Position numbers and translations under genes: made by a program
In this document: one piece after another, positions 35,405-48,379 of the stretch
Layout of the letters: each line of letters starts with the position of its first letter
Numbering within the stretch: position 1 is the stretch's first letter
Source of the DNA: Channa striata
Taxonomy: Eukaryota > Chordata > Actinopteri > Anabantiformes > Channidae
Length of the DNA stretch: 64,000 bases
Assembly: GCA_033026295.1 (NCBI GenBank)
Contig: JAUPFM010000098.1
Location: forward strand, 60,101 to 124,100
Direction of reading: 5' to 3'
The notes under the pieces: generated by a model
Seen by the model: only the letters and a program-made list of their open reading frames with translations
What the model was told of the DNA's origin: nothing
Databases searched by the model: none

Positions 35405-36055
35405 GTCAATACTGTCTTTTAAGGAAACATGCCACATACTTATTTTGAGTCTCTCCTGAGTGGATTTAGGCTAAATAAGAAGGCAGACACAGTTTTATTT
35501 GAGTTTGGTGCAGAAATTGTTCAATACAAGCTTGGTTTAAAACAGCATTTTTCGCTGAGAAAAGGCGATTATGAGCATAAAAGGATGCTTGAATTACATG
35601 CATTGACTGTCTTTTAAGGAAACATGCCACAAGCTTATTTTGAGTCTCTCCTGAGTGGATTTAGGCTAAATAAGAAGGCAGACACAGTTTTATTTGAGTT
35701 TGGTGCAGAAATTGTTCAATACAAGCTTGGCTTCAAAACAGCATTTTAACGCTGAGAAAAGGCGATTATGAGCATAAAAGGATGCTTGAATTACATGCAT
35801 TGACTGTCTTTGAAAGAAACGTCCCACAAGCTTGTTTATATGTTCTGCTCAGTGGATTTAAGCTAAATAAGAAGGCAGACACAGTTTTATTTGAGTTTGG
35901 TGCAGAAATTGTTAAATACAAGCTTGGCTTCAAAACAGCATTTTCTCGCTGAGAAAAGGCGATTAAGTGAGCATAAAAGGATGCTTGAATTACATGCATT
36001 GACTGTCTTTTAAGGAAACATCCCACAAGCTTGTTTATATTTTCTGCTGAGTGGA

Positions 36056-36065
36056 TTTAGGAAGG
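36056..36065 (+). repeat. 9-bp deletion monomer, copy 2
   Basis: The same TTTAGGAAGG junction as at 34461, copied by the 1.6-kb duplication in B1. Confidence 0.85.
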
Positions 36066-39000
36066 CAGACACAGTTTTATTTGAGTTTGGTGCAGAAATT
36101 GTTCAATACAAGCTTGGCTTTCAAAACAGCATTTTCACGCTGAGAAAAGGCGATTGCGAGCATAAAAGGATGCTTGAATTACATGCATTGACTGTCTTTT
36201 AAGGAAACATCCCACAAGCTTGTTTATATGTTCTTCTGAGTGGATTTAGGCCAAATAAGAAGGCAGACACAGTTTTATTTGAGTTTGGTGCAGAAATTGT
36301 TCAATACAAGCTTGGCTTCAAAACAGCATTTTCTCGCTGAGAAAAGGCGATTATGAGCATAAAAGGATGCTTGAATTACATGCATTGACTGTCTTTTAAG
36401 GAAACATCCACAAGCTTGTTTATATGTTCTGCTGAGTGGATTTAGGCCAAATAAGAAGGCAGACACAGTTTTATTTGACTTTGGTGCAGAAATTGTTCAA
36501 TACAAGCTTGGCTTCAAAACAGCATTTTCTCGCTGAGAAAAGGCGATTTGAGCATAAAAGGATGCTTGAATTACATGCATTGACTGTCTTTTAAGGAAAC
36601 ATGCCACAAGCGTATTTTGAGTCTCTCCTGAGTGGATTTAGACTAAATAAGAAGGCAGACACAGTTTTATTTGAGTTTGGTGCAGAAATTGTTCAATACA
36701 AGCTTGGCTTCAAAACAGCATTTTCTCGCTGAGAAAAGGCGATTCTGAGAGCATAAAAGGATGCTTGAATTACATGCATTGACTGTCTTTTAAGGAAACA
36801 TCCCACAAGCTTGTTTATATGTTCTGCTGAGTAGATTTAGGCTAAATAAGAAGGCAGACACAGTTTTATTTGAGTTTGGTGCAGAAATTGTTCAATACAA
36901 GCTTGGCTTCAAAACAGCATTTTCTCGCTGAGAAAAGGCGATTAAGTAGTACAAAAGGATGCTTGAATTACATGCATTTAATGTCTTTTAAGGAAACATG
37001 CCACAAGCTTATTTTGAGTCTCTCCTGAGTGGATTTAGGCTAAATAAGAAGGCAGACACAGTTTTATTTGAGTTTGGTGCAGAAATTGTTCAATACAAGC
37101 TTGGCTTCAAAACAGCATTTTCTCGCTGAGAAAAGGCGATTATGAGCATAAAAGGATGCTTGAATTACATGCATTTACTGTCTTTTAAGGAAACATGCCA
37201 CAAGCTTATTTTCACTCTCTCCTGAGTGGATTTAGGCTAAATAAGAAGGCAGACACAGTTTTATTTGAGTTTGGTGCAGAAATTGTTAAATACAAGCTTG
37301 GCTTCAAAACAGCATTTTCTAGCTGAGAAAAGGCGATTGCGAACATAAAAAGATGCTTGAATTACATGCATTTACTGTCGTTTAAGAAAACATGCCACAA
37401 GCTTATTTTCAGTTTTTCCTGAGTGGATTTAAGCTAAATAAGAATGCAGACACAGTTTTATTTGAGTTTGGTGCAGAAATTGTTCAATACAAGCTTGGCT
37501 TTCAAAACAGCATTTTCTCGCTGAGAAAAGGCGATAAGTGAAAGCATAAAAGGATGCTTGAATTACATGATTTACTGTCTTTTAAGGAAACATCCCACAA
37601 GCTTGTTTATATGTTCTGCTGAGTGGATTTAGGCTAAATAAGAATGCAGACACAGTTTTATTTGAGTTTGGTGCAGAAATTGTTCAATACAAGCTTGGCT
37701 TCAAAACAGCATTTTTCGCTGAGAAAAGGCGATTCATAGCATAAAAGATGCTTGAATTACATGCATTGACTGTCTTTTAAGGAAACATCCCACAAGCTTG
37801 TTTATATGTTCTGCTGAGTGGATTTAGGCTAAATAAGAAGGCAGACACAGTTTTATTTGAGTTTGGTGCAGAAATTGTTCAATACAAGCTTGGCAAAAAC
37901 AGCATTTTCTCGCTGAGAAAAGGCGATTATGAGCATAAAAGGATGCTTGAATTACATGCATTGACTGTCTTTTAAGGAAACATCCCACAAGCTTATTTTG
38001 AGTCTCTCCTGAGTGGATTTAGGCTAAATAAGAAGGCAGACACAGTTTTATTTGAGTTCGGTGCTGAAATTGTTCAATACAAGCTTTGCTTCAAAACAGC
38101 ATTTTCTCGCTGAGAAAAGGCGATTATTGAGCATAAAAGGATGCTTGAATTACATGCATTGACTGTCTTTTAAGGAAACATCCACAAGCTTTTTTATATG
38201 TTCTGCTGAGTGGATTTAGGCTAAATAAGAAGGCAGACACAGTTTTATTTGAGTTTGGTGCAGAAATTGTTCAATACAAGCTTGGCTTCAAAACAGCATT
38301 TTCTCGCTGAGAAAAGGCGATTTGCAGTACAAAAGGATGCTTGAATTACATGCATTTACTGTCTTTTAAGGAAACATCCCACAAGCTTATTTTCAGTCTC
38401 TCCTGAGTGGATTTAGGCTAAATAAGAAGGCAGACACAGTTTTATTTGAGTTATGTGCAGAAATTGTTAAATACAAGCTTGGCTTCAAAACAGCATTTTC
38501 TAGCTGAGAAAAGGCGATTGCGAACATAAAAAGATGCTTGAATTACATGCATTTACTGTCTTTTAAGGAAACATGCCACAAGCTTATTTTCAGTTTTTCC
38601 TGAGTGGATTTAAGCTAAATAAGAATGCAGACACAGTTTTATTTGAGTTTGGTGCAGAAATTGTTCAATACAAGCTTGGCTTCAAAACAGCATTTTCTCG
38701 CTGAGAAAAGGCGATTGCAGCATAAAAGGATGCTTGAATTACATGATTTACTGTCTTTTAAGGAAACATCCACAAGCTTGTTTATATGTTCTGCTGAGTG
38801 GATTTAGGCTAAATAAGAATGCAGACACAGTTTTATTTGAGTTTGGTGCAGAAATTGTTCAATACAAGCTTGGCTTCAAAACAGCATTTTCTCGCTGAGA
38901 AAAGGCAATTCTGAAAGCATAAAAAGATGCTTGAATTACATGCATTGACTGTCTTTTAAGGAAACATCCCACAAGCTTGTTTATATGTTCTGCTGAGTGG

Positions 39001-40427
39001 ATTTAGGCTAAATAAGAAGGCAGACACAGTTTTATTTGAGTTTGGTGCAGAAATTGTTCAATACAAGCTTGGCTTTAAAACAGCATTTTCTCGCTGAGAA
39101 AAGGCGATTAGTGAGCATAAAAGGATGCTTGAATTACATGCATTGACTGTCTTTTAAGGAAACATCCCACAAGCTTATTTTGAGTCTCTCCTGAGTGGAT
39201 TTAGGCTAAATAAGAAGGCAGACACAGTTTTATTTGAGTTCGGTGCTGAAATTGTTCAATACAAGCTTGGCTTCAAAACAGCATTTTCTCGCTGAGAATA
39301 GGCGATTACGAGCATAAAAGGATGCTTGAATTACATGCATTGACTGTCTTTTAAGGAAACATCCCACAAGCTTGTTTATATGTTCTGCTGAGTAGATTTA
39401 GGCTAAATAAGAAGGCAGACACAGTTTTATTTGAGTTTGGTGCAGAAATTGTTCAATACAAGCTTGGCTTTAAAACAGCATTTTCTCGCTGAGAAAAGGC
39501 GATTATGAGCATAAAAGGATGCTTGAATTACATGCATTGACTGTCTTTTAAGGAAACATGCCACAAGCTTATTTTGAGTCTCTCCTGAGTGGATTTAGGC
39601 TAAATAAGAAGGCAGACACAGTTTTATTTGAGTTTGGTGCAGAAATTGTTAAATACAAGCTTGGCTTCAAAACAGCATTTTCTAGCTGAGAAAAGGCGAC
39701 AGTAACATAAAAGATGCTTGAATTACATGCATTTACTGTCTTTTAAGGAAACATGCCACAAGCTTATATTCAGTTTTTCCTGAGTGGATTAAAGCTAAAT
39801 AAGAATGCAGACACAGTTTTATTTGAGTTTGGTGCAGAAATTGTTCAATACAAGCTTGGTTTCAAAACAGCATTTTCTCGCTGAGAAAAGGCGATTGCGA
39901 GCATAAAAGGATGCTTGAATTACATGATTTACTGTCTTTTAAGAAAACATCCCACAAGCTTGTTTATATGTTCTGCTGAGTGGATTTAGGCTAAATAAGA
40001 ATGCAGACACAGTTTTATTTGAGTTTGGTGCAGAAATTGTTCAATACAAGCTTGGCTTCAAAACATCATTTTCTCGCTGAGAACAGGCGATTGCGAGCAT
40101 AAAAGGATGCTTGAATTACATGCATTGACTGTCTTTGAAGGAAACGTCCCACAAGCCTGTTTATATGTTCTGCTCAGTGGATTTAAGCTAAATAAGAAGG
40201 CAGACACAGTTTTATTTGAGTTTGGTGCAGAAATTGTTCAATACAAGCTTGGCTTCAAAACAGTATTTTCACGCTGAGAATAGGCGATTGCGAGCATAAA
40301 AGGATGCTTGAATTACATGCATTTACTGTCTTTTAAGGAAACATCCCACAAGCTTATTTTCAGTCTTTCCTGAGTGGATTTAGGCTAAATAAGAAGGCAG
40401 ACACAGTTTTATTTGAGTTTGGTGCAG

Positions 40428-40616
40428 AAATTTTTCAATACAAGCTTGGCTTCAAAACAACATTTTCTCGCTGAGAAAAGGCTGCGAGCATAAAAGGATG
40501 CTTGAATTACATGCATTGACTGTCTTTTAAGGAAACATGCCACAAGCTTATTTTGAATCTCTCCTTAGTGGATTTAGGCTAAATAAGAAGGCAGACACAG
40601 TTTTATTTGCGTTTGG
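40428..40616 (+). repeat. GGCTGCGAGC cassette, B2 copy
   Basis: This is the counterpart of the 28753 copy, 11,675 bp downstream, carried by the B1-to-B2 duplication. Confidence 0.8.
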
Positions 40617-40984
40617 TGCAGAAATTGTTCAATACAAGCTTGGCTTCAAAACAGCATTTTCTCGCTGAAAAAAGGCGATTGCGAGCGTAAAAGGATGCTT
40701 GAATTGCATGCATTTAATGTCTTTGAAGGAAACGTCCCACAAGCCTGTTTATATGTTCTGCTCAGTGGATTTAAGCTAAATAAGAAGGCAGACACAGTTT
40801 TAATTGAGTTTGGTGCAGAAATTGTTCAATACAAGCTTGGCTTCAAAACAGCATTTTCTCGCTGAAAAAAGGCGATTGCGAGCGTAAAAGGATGCTTGAA
40901 TTACATGCATTGACTGTCTTTGAAAGAAACGTCCCACAAGCCTGTTTATATGTTCTGCTCAGTGGATTTAAGCTAAAAAAGAGG

Positions 40985-43370
40985 GCAGACACAGTTTTAT
41001 TTGAGTTTGGTGCAGAAATTGTTCAATACAAGCTTGGCTTCAAAACAGCATTTTCACGCTGAGAAAAGGCGATTGCGAGCATAAAAGGATGCTTGAATTA
41101 CATGCATTGACTGTCTTTTAAGGAAACATGCCACATACTTATTTTGAGTCTCTCCTGAGTGGATTTAGGCTAAATAAGAAGGCAGACACAGTTTTATTTG
41201 CGTTTGGTGCAGAAATTGTTCAATACAAGCTTGGCTTCAAAACAGCATTTTCACGCTGAGAAAAGGCGATTGCGAGCATAAAAGGATGCTTGAATTACAT
41301 ACATTGACTGTCTTTGAAGGAAACGTCCCACAAGCCTGATTATATGTTCTGCTCAGTGGATTTAAGCTAAATAAGAAGGCAGACACAGTTTTATTTGAGT
41401 TTGGTGCAGAAATTGTTCAATACAAGCTTGGCTTCAAAACAGCATTTTCTCGCTGAGAAAAGGCGATTTAAAGCATAAAAGGATGCTTGAATTACATGCA
41501 TTGACTGTCTTTTAAGGAAACGTCCCACAAGCTTGTTTATATGTTCTGCTGAGTGGATTTAGGCTAAATAAGAAGGCAGACACAGTTTTATTTGAGTTTG
41601 GTGCAGAAATTGTTCAATACAAGCTTGGCTTCAAAACAGCATTTTCTCGCTGAGAAAAGGCGATTAGAGCATAAAAGGATGCTTGAATTACATGCATTGA
41701 CTGTCTTTTAAGGAAACATCCCACAAGCTTGTTTATATGTTCTGCTGAGTAGATTTAGGCTAAATAAGAAGGCAGACACAGTTTTATTTGAGTTTGGTGC
41801 AGAAATTGTTCAATACAAGCTTGGCTTCAAAACAGCATTTTCTCGCTGAGAAAAGGCGATTATGAGCATAAAAGGATGCTTGAATTACATGCATTGACTG
41901 TCTTTTAAGGAAACATGCCACAAGCTTATTTTGAGTCTCTCCTGAGTGGATTTAGGCTAAATAAGAAGGCAGACACAGTTTTATTTGAGTTTGGTGCAGA
42001 AATTGTTCAATACAAGCTTGGCTTCAAAACAGCATTTTCACGCTGAGAAAAGGCGATTGCGAGCATAAAAGGATGCTTGAATTACATGCATTGACTGTCT
42101 TTGAAAGAAACGTCCCACAAGCTTGTTTATATGTTCTGCTCAGTGGATTTAAGCTAAATAAGAAGGCAGACACAGTTTTATTTGAGTTTGGTGCAGAAAT
42201 TGTTAAATACAAGCTTGGCTTCAAAACAGCATTTTCTAGCTGAGAAAAGGCGATTGCGAACATAAAAAGATGCTTGAATTACATGCATTTACTGTCTTTT
42301 AAGGAAACATGCCACAAGCTTATTTTCAGTTTTTCCTGAGTGGATTTAAGCTAAATAAGAATGCAGACACAGTTTTATTTGAGTTTGGTGCAGAAATTGT
42401 TCAATACAAGCTTGGCTTCAAAACAGCATTTTCTCGCTGAGAAAAGGCGATTATGAGCATAAAAGGATGCTTGAATTACATGATTTACTGTCTTTTAAGG
42501 AAACATCCCACAAGCTTGTTTATATGTTCTGCTTAGTGGATTTAGGATAAATAAGAAGGCAGACACAGTTTTATTTGAGTTTGGTGCAGAAATTGTTCAA
42601 TACAAGCTTGGCTTCAAAACAGCATTTTCTCGCTGAGAAAAGGCGATTGCAAGTATAAAAGGATGCTTGAATTACATGCATTTAATGTCTTTTAAGGAAA
42701 CATGCCACAAGCTTATTTTGAGTCTCTCCTGAGTGGATTTAGGCTAAATAAGAAGGCAGACACAGTTTTATTTGCGTTTGGTGCAGAAATTGTTCAATAC
42801 AAGCTTGGCTTCAAAACAGCATTTTCTCGCTGAGAAAAGGCGATTGCGTGCATAAAAGGATGCTTGAATTACATGCATTGACTGTCTTTTAAGGAAACAT
42901 CCCACAAGCTTGTTTATATTTTCTGCTGAGTGGATTTAGGCCAAATAAGAAGGCAGACACAGTTTTATTTGAGTTTGGTGCAGAAATTGTTCAATACAAG
43001 CTTGGCTTCAAAACAGCATTTTCTCGCTGAGAAAAGGCGATTTAAGCATAAAAAAAGGATGCTTGAATTACATGCCAATGCATGTAATTCAAGCAGTCAA
43101 TACTGTCTTTTAAGGAAACATGCCACATACTTATTTTGAGTCTCTCCTGAGTGGATTTAGGCTAAATAAGAAGGCAGACACAGTTTTATTTGAGTTTGGT
43201 GCAGAAATTGTTCAATACAAGCTTGGCTTCAAAACAGCATTTTCTCGCTGAGAAAAGGCGATTAATGAGCATAAAAGGATGCTTGAATTACATGCATTGA
43301 CTGTCTTTTAAGGAAACATGCCACAAGCTTATTTTGAGTCTCTCCTGAGTGGATTTAGGATAAATAAGAA
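40985..43370 (+). repeat. 2.39-kb sub-repeat b1 within B2
   Basis: This is the counterpart of 29310-31690. ACATACATTG is at 41297 and the fold-back arm starts at 43060 (11,678 bp from 31382). Confidence 0.82.
43060..43095. repeat. Fold-back inverted repeat 4
   Basis: Arms are 43060-43075 and 43080-43095 with loop CAAT. It is the B2 counterpart of copy 1. Confidence 0.92.
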
Positions 43371-45760
43371 GGCAGACACAGTTTTATTTGAGTTTGGTGC
43401 AGAAATTGTTCAATACAAGCTTGGCTTCAAAACAGCATTTTCACGCTGAGAAAAGGCGATTGCGAGCATAAAAGGATGCTTGAATTACATGCATTGACTG
43501 TCTTTTAAGGAAACATGCCACATACTTATTTTGAGTCTCTCCTGAGTGGATTAGGCTAAATAAGAAGGCAGACACAGTTTTATTTTGCGTTTGGTGCAGA
43601 AATTGTTCAATACAAGCTTGGCTTCAAAACAGCATTTTCACGCTGAGAAAAGGCGATTGCGAGCATAAAAGGATGCTTGAATTACATACATTGACTGTCT
43701 TTGAAGGAAACGTCCCACAAGCCTGATTATATGTTCTGCTCAGTGGATTTAAGCTAAATAAGAAGGCAGACACAGTTTTATTTGAGTTTGGTGCAGAAAT
43801 TGTTCAATACAAGCTTGGTTTCAAAACAGCATTTTCTCGCTGAGAAAAGGCGATTGCGAGCATAAAAGGATGCTTGAATTACATGCATTGACTGTCTTTT
43901 AAGGAAACGTCCCACAAGCTTGTTTATATGTTCTGCTGAGTGGATTTAGGCTAAATAAGAAGGCAGACACAGTTTTATTTGAGTTTGGTGCAGAAATTGT
44001 TCAATACAAGCTTGGCTTCAAAACAGCATTTTCTCGCTGAGAAAAGGCGATTTGCGAGCATAAAAGGATGCTTGAATTACATGCATTGACTGTCTTTTAA
44101 GGAAACATCCCACAAGCTTGTTTATATGTTCTGCTGAGTAGATTTAGGCTAAATAAGAAGGCAGACACAGTTTTATTTGAGTTTGGTGCAGAAATTGTTC
44201 AATACAAGCTTGGCTTCAAAACAGCATTTTCTCGCTGAGAAAAGGCGATTATGAGCATAAAAGGATGCTTGAATTACATGCATTGACTGTCTTTTAAGGA
44301 AACATGCCACAAGCTTATTTTGAGTCTCTCCTGAGTGGATTTAGGCTAAATAAGAAGGCAGACACAGTTTTATTTGAGTTTGGTGCAGAAATTGTTCAAT
44401 ACAAGCTTGGCTTCAAAACAGCATTTTCACGCTGAGAAAAGGCGATTGCGAGCATAAAAGGATGCTTGAATTACATGCATTGACTGTCTTTGAAAGAAAC
44501 GTCCCACAAGCTTGTTTATATGTTCTGCTCAGTGGATTTAAGCTAAATAAGAAGGCAGACACAGTTTTATTTGAGTTTGGTGCAGAAATTGTTAAATACA
44601 AGCTTGGCTTCAAAACAGCATTTTCTAGCTGAGAAAAGGCGATTGCGAACATAAAAAGATGCTTGAATTACATGCATTTACTGTCTTTTAAGGAAACATG
44701 CCACAAGCTTATTTTCAGTTTTTCCTGAGTGGATTTAAGCTAAATAAGAATGCAGACACAGTTTTATTTGAGTTTGGTGCAGAAATTGTTCAATACAAGC
44801 TTGGCTTCAAAACAGCATTTTCTCGCTGAGAAAAGGCGATTTGCAGCATAAAAGGATGCTTGAATTACATGATTTACTGTCTTTTAAGGAAACATGCCAC
44901 AAGCTTGTTTATATGTTCTGCTTAGTGGATTTAGGATAAATAAGAAGGCAGACACAGTTTTATTTGAGTTTGGTGCAGAAATTGTTCAATACAAGCTTGG
45001 CTTCAAAACAGCATTTTCTCGCTGAGAAAAGGCGATTGCAAGTATAAAAGGATGCTTGAATTACATGCATTGACTGTCTTTTAAGGAAACATGCCACAAG
45101 CTTATTTTGAGTCTCTCCTGAGTGGATTTAGGCTAAATAAGAAGGCAGACACAGTTTTATTTGCGTTTGGTGCAGAAATTGTTCAATACAAGCTTGGCTT
45201 CAAAACAGCATTTTATCGCTGAGAAAAGCGATTGCGTGCATAAAAGGATGCTTGAATTACATGCATTGACTGTCTTTTAAGGAAACATCCCACAAGCTTG
45301 TTTATATTTTCTGCTGAGTGGATTTAGGCCAAATAAGAAGGCAGACACAGTTTTATTTGAGTTTGGTGCAGAAATTGTTCAATACAAGCTTGGCTTCAAA
45401 ACAGCATTTTCTCACTGAGAAAAGGCGATTGCGAGCATAAAAAAAAGGATGCTTGAATTACATGCCAATGCATGTAATTCAAGCAGTCAATACTGTCTTT
45501 TAAGGAAACATGCCACATACTTATTTTGAGTCTCTCCTGAGTGGATTTAGGCCAAATAAGAAGGCAGACACAGTTTTATTTGACTTTGGTGCAGAAATTG
45601 TTCAATACAAGCTTGGCTTCAAAACAGCATTTTCTCGCTGAGAAAAGGCGATTGCGAGCATAAAAGGATGCTTGAATTACATGCATTGACTGTCTTTTAA
45701 GGAAACATGCCACAAGCTTATTTTGAGTCTCTCCTGAGTGGATTTAGGCTAAATAAGAAG
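43371..45760 (+). repeat. 2.39-kb sub-repeat b2 within B2
   Basis: This is the counterpart of 31691-34085, with GTGGATTAGGC (about 43548), TTTTATCGCTG (about 45213) and CTCACTGAG (about 45412). After its fold-back the monomer at about 45541 has GGCCAAATAAG and GACTTTGG, where B1 has GGCTAAATAAG and GAGTTTGG. This looks like a short conversion tract. Confidence 0.8.
45450..45485. repeat. Fold-back inverted repeat 5
   Basis: Arms are 45450-45465 and 45470-45485 with loop CAAT. It is the B2 counterpart of copy 2. Here the A-run is eight A's (TAAAAAAAAGG). Confidence 0.92.
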
Positions 45761-46135
45761 GCAGACACAGTTTTATTTGAGTTTGGTGCAGAAATTGTTC
45801 AATACAAGCTTGGCTTCAAAACAGCATTTTAACGCTGAGAAAAGGCGATTGCGAGCATAAAAGGATGCTTGAATTACATGCATTGACTGTCTTTGAAAGA
45901 AACGTCCCACAAGCTTGTTTATATGTTCTGCTCAGTGGATTTAAGCTAAATAAGAAGGCAGACACAGTTTTATTTGAGTTTGGTGCAGAAATTGTTAAAT
46001 ACAAGCTTGGCTTCAAAACAGCATTTTCTCGCTGAGAAAAGGCGATTGCAGCATAAAAGGATGCTTGAATTACATGCATTGACTGTCTTTTAAGGAAACA
46101 TCCCACAAGCTTGTTTATATTTTCTGCTGAGTGGA

Positions 46136-46145
46136 TTTAGGAAGG
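46136..46145 (+). repeat. 9-bp deletion monomer, copy 3
   Basis: The same junction in B2. It is the counterpart of the 34461 copy and shows the deletion pre-dates the B duplication. Confidence 0.85.
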
Positions 46146-46409
46146 CAGACACAGTTTTATTTGAGTTTGGTGCAGAAATTGTTCAATACAAGCTTGGCTT
46201 CAAAACAGCATTTTCACGCTGAGAAAAGGCGATTGCGAGCATAAAAGGATGCTTGAATTACATGCATTGACTGTCTTTTAAGGAAACATCCCACAAGCTT
46301 GTTTATATGTTCTTCTGAGTGGATTTAGGCCAAATAAGAAGGCAGACACAGTTTTATTTGAGTTTGGTGCAGAAATTGTTCAATACAAGCTTGGCTTCAA
46401 AACAGCATT

Positions 46410-48379
46410 TTCTCGCTGAGAAAAGGCGATTAAGCATAAAAGGATGCTTGAATTACATGCATTGACTGTCTTTTAAGGAAACATCCCACAAGCTTGTTTA
46501 TATGTTCTGCTGAGTGGATTTAGGCCAAATAAGAAGGCAGACACAGTTTTATTTGACTTTGGTGCAGAAATTGTTCAATACAAGCTTGGCTTCAAAACAG
46601 CATTTTCTCGCTGAGAAAAGGCGATTTGAGCATAAAAGGATGCTTGAATTACATGCATTGACTGTCTTTTAAGGAAACATGCCACAAGCTTATTTTGAGT
46701 CTCTCCTGAGTGGATTTAGACTAAATAAGAAGGCAGACACAGTTTTATTTGAGTTTGGTGCAGAAATTGTTCAATACAAGCTTGGCTTAAAACAGCATTT
46801 TCTCGCTGAGAAAAGGCGATTATGAGCATAAAAGGATGCTTGAATTACATGCATTGACTGTCTTTTAAGGAAACATCCCACAAGCTTGTTTATATGTTCT
46901 GCTGAGTAGATTTAGGCTAAATAAGAAGGCAGACACAGTTTTATTTGAGTTTGGTGCAGAAATTGTTCAATACAAGCTTGGCTTCAAAACAGCATTTTCT
47001 CGCTGAGAAAAGGCGATTTGAAAGTACAAAAGGATGCTTGAATTACATGCATTTAATGTCTTTTAAGGAAACATGCCACAAGCTTATTTTGAGTCTCTCC
47101 TGAGTGGATTTAGGCTAAATAAGAAGGCAGACACAGTTTTATTTGAGTTTGGTGCAGAAATTGTTCAATACAAGCTTGGCTTCAAAACAGCATTTTCTCG
47201 CTGAGAAAAGGCGATTATGAGCATAAAAGGATGCTTGAATTACATGCATTTACTGTCTTTTAAGGAAACATGCCACAAGCTTATTTTCACTCTCTCCTGA
47301 GTGGATTTAGGCTAAATAAGAAGGCAGACACAGTTTTATTTGAGTTTGGTGCAGAAATTGTTAAATACAAGCTTGGCTTCAAAACAGCATTTTCTCGCTG
47401 AGAAAAGGCGATTTGCAGCATAAAAGGATGCTTGAATTACATGCATTGACTGTCTTTTAAGGAAACATCCCACAAGCTTGTTTATATGTTCTGCTGAGTG
47501 GATTTAGGCCAAATAAGAAGGCAGACACAGTTTTATTTGACTTTGGTGCAGAAATTGTTCAATACAAGCTTGGCTTCAAAACAGCATTTTCTCGCTGAGA
47601 AAAGGCGATTTGAAAACATAAAAGGATGCTTGAATTACATGCATTGACTGTCTTTTAAGGAAACATGCCACAAGCTTATTTTGAGTCTCTCCTGAGTGGA
47701 TTTAGACTAAATAAGAAGGCAGACACAGTTTTATTTGAGTTTGGTGCAGAAATTGTTCAATACAAGCTTGGCTTCAAAACAGCATTTTCTCGCTGAGAAA
47801 AGGCGATTGCGAGCATAAAAGGATGCTTGAATTACATGCATTGACTGTCTTTTAAGGAAACATCCCACAAGCTTGTTTATATGTTCTGCTGAGTAGATTT
47901 AGGCTAAATAAGAAGGCAGACACAGTTTTATTTGAGTTTGGTGCAGAAATTGTTCAATACAAGCTTGGCTTCAAAACAGCATTTTTCGCTGAGAAAAGGC
48001 GATTAGAGTACAAAAGGATGCTTGAATTACATGCATTTAATGTCTTTTAAGGAAACATGCCACAAGCTTATTTTGAGTCTCTCCTGAGTGGATTTAGGCT
48101 AAATAAGAAGGCAGACACAGTTTTATTTGAGTTTGGTGCAGAAATTGTTCAATACAAGCTTGGCTTCAAAACAGCATTTTCTCGCTGAGAAAAGGCGATT
48201 ATGAGCATAAAAGGATGCTTGAATTACATGCATTTACTGTCTTTTAAGGAAACATGCCACAAGCTTATTTTCACTCTCTCCTGAGTGGATTTAGGCTAAA
48301 TAAGAAGGCAGACACAGTTTTATTTGAGTTTGGTGCAGAAATTGTTAAATACAAGCTTGGCTTCAAAACAGCATTTTCT
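46410..48379 (+). repeat. 985-bp (five-monomer) duplication private to B2
   Basis: Two copies split near 47395. Each has GGCCAAATAAG, GACTTTGG (46554 and 47539), TTTAGACTAAATAAG, GAGTAGATTT, AGTACAAAAGG (47022 and 48007) and TTTTCACTCTCTCC. The offset is exactly 985 bp. In B1 the series is present once around 36.4-37.3 kb. The first copy ends in TTTTCTCGCTGAG, whereas the second and the B1 version end in TTTTCTAGCTGAG, which places the junction. Confidence 0.8.

Larger units (their letters stand above)
33755..36750 (+). repeat. 1.6-kb tandem duplication private to B1
   Basis: Two copies split near 35350. Each runs fold-back, CATACTTATT, TTTTAACGCTG (about 34151 and 35748), TTTAGGAAGGCAG (34461 and 36056), TTCTTCTGAG with GGCC, GACTTTGG (about 34884 and 36477), then TTTAGACTAAATAAG (about 35045 and 36645). 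The offset is 1,596 bp. B2 has this series once. At the split, a monomer with GAGTTCGGTGCTGAAATTG and AAGCTTTGCTTC (about 35280-35315), normally found further right (about 38056), has been joined in. Confidence 0.8.
28360..40032 (+). repeat. Higher-order repeat B, copy 1 (B1, ~11.7 kb)
   Basis: About 60 monomers, directly followed by a second copy. The left part aligns with B2 at an offset of about 11,676 bp (ACATACATTG, 29621 to 41297). The right part aligns at about 11,061 bp (GAGAATAGG, about 39296 to 50357). Diagnostic variants in order are GAGAACAGG, CTAAAAAGAGGGCAG, ACATACATTG, TTTTCTAGCTGAG with GCGAACATAAA, AAGAATGCAGAC, GCAAGTATAAAAGG, GCGTGCATAAAAGG, GGCCAAATAAG, the fold-back inverted repeat, TTTTAACGCTG, TTTAGGAAGGCAG, GACTTTGGTG and TTTAGACTAAATAAG. 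The first 0.9 kb is A-type, so B probably arose beside an A unit. Confidence 0.85.
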
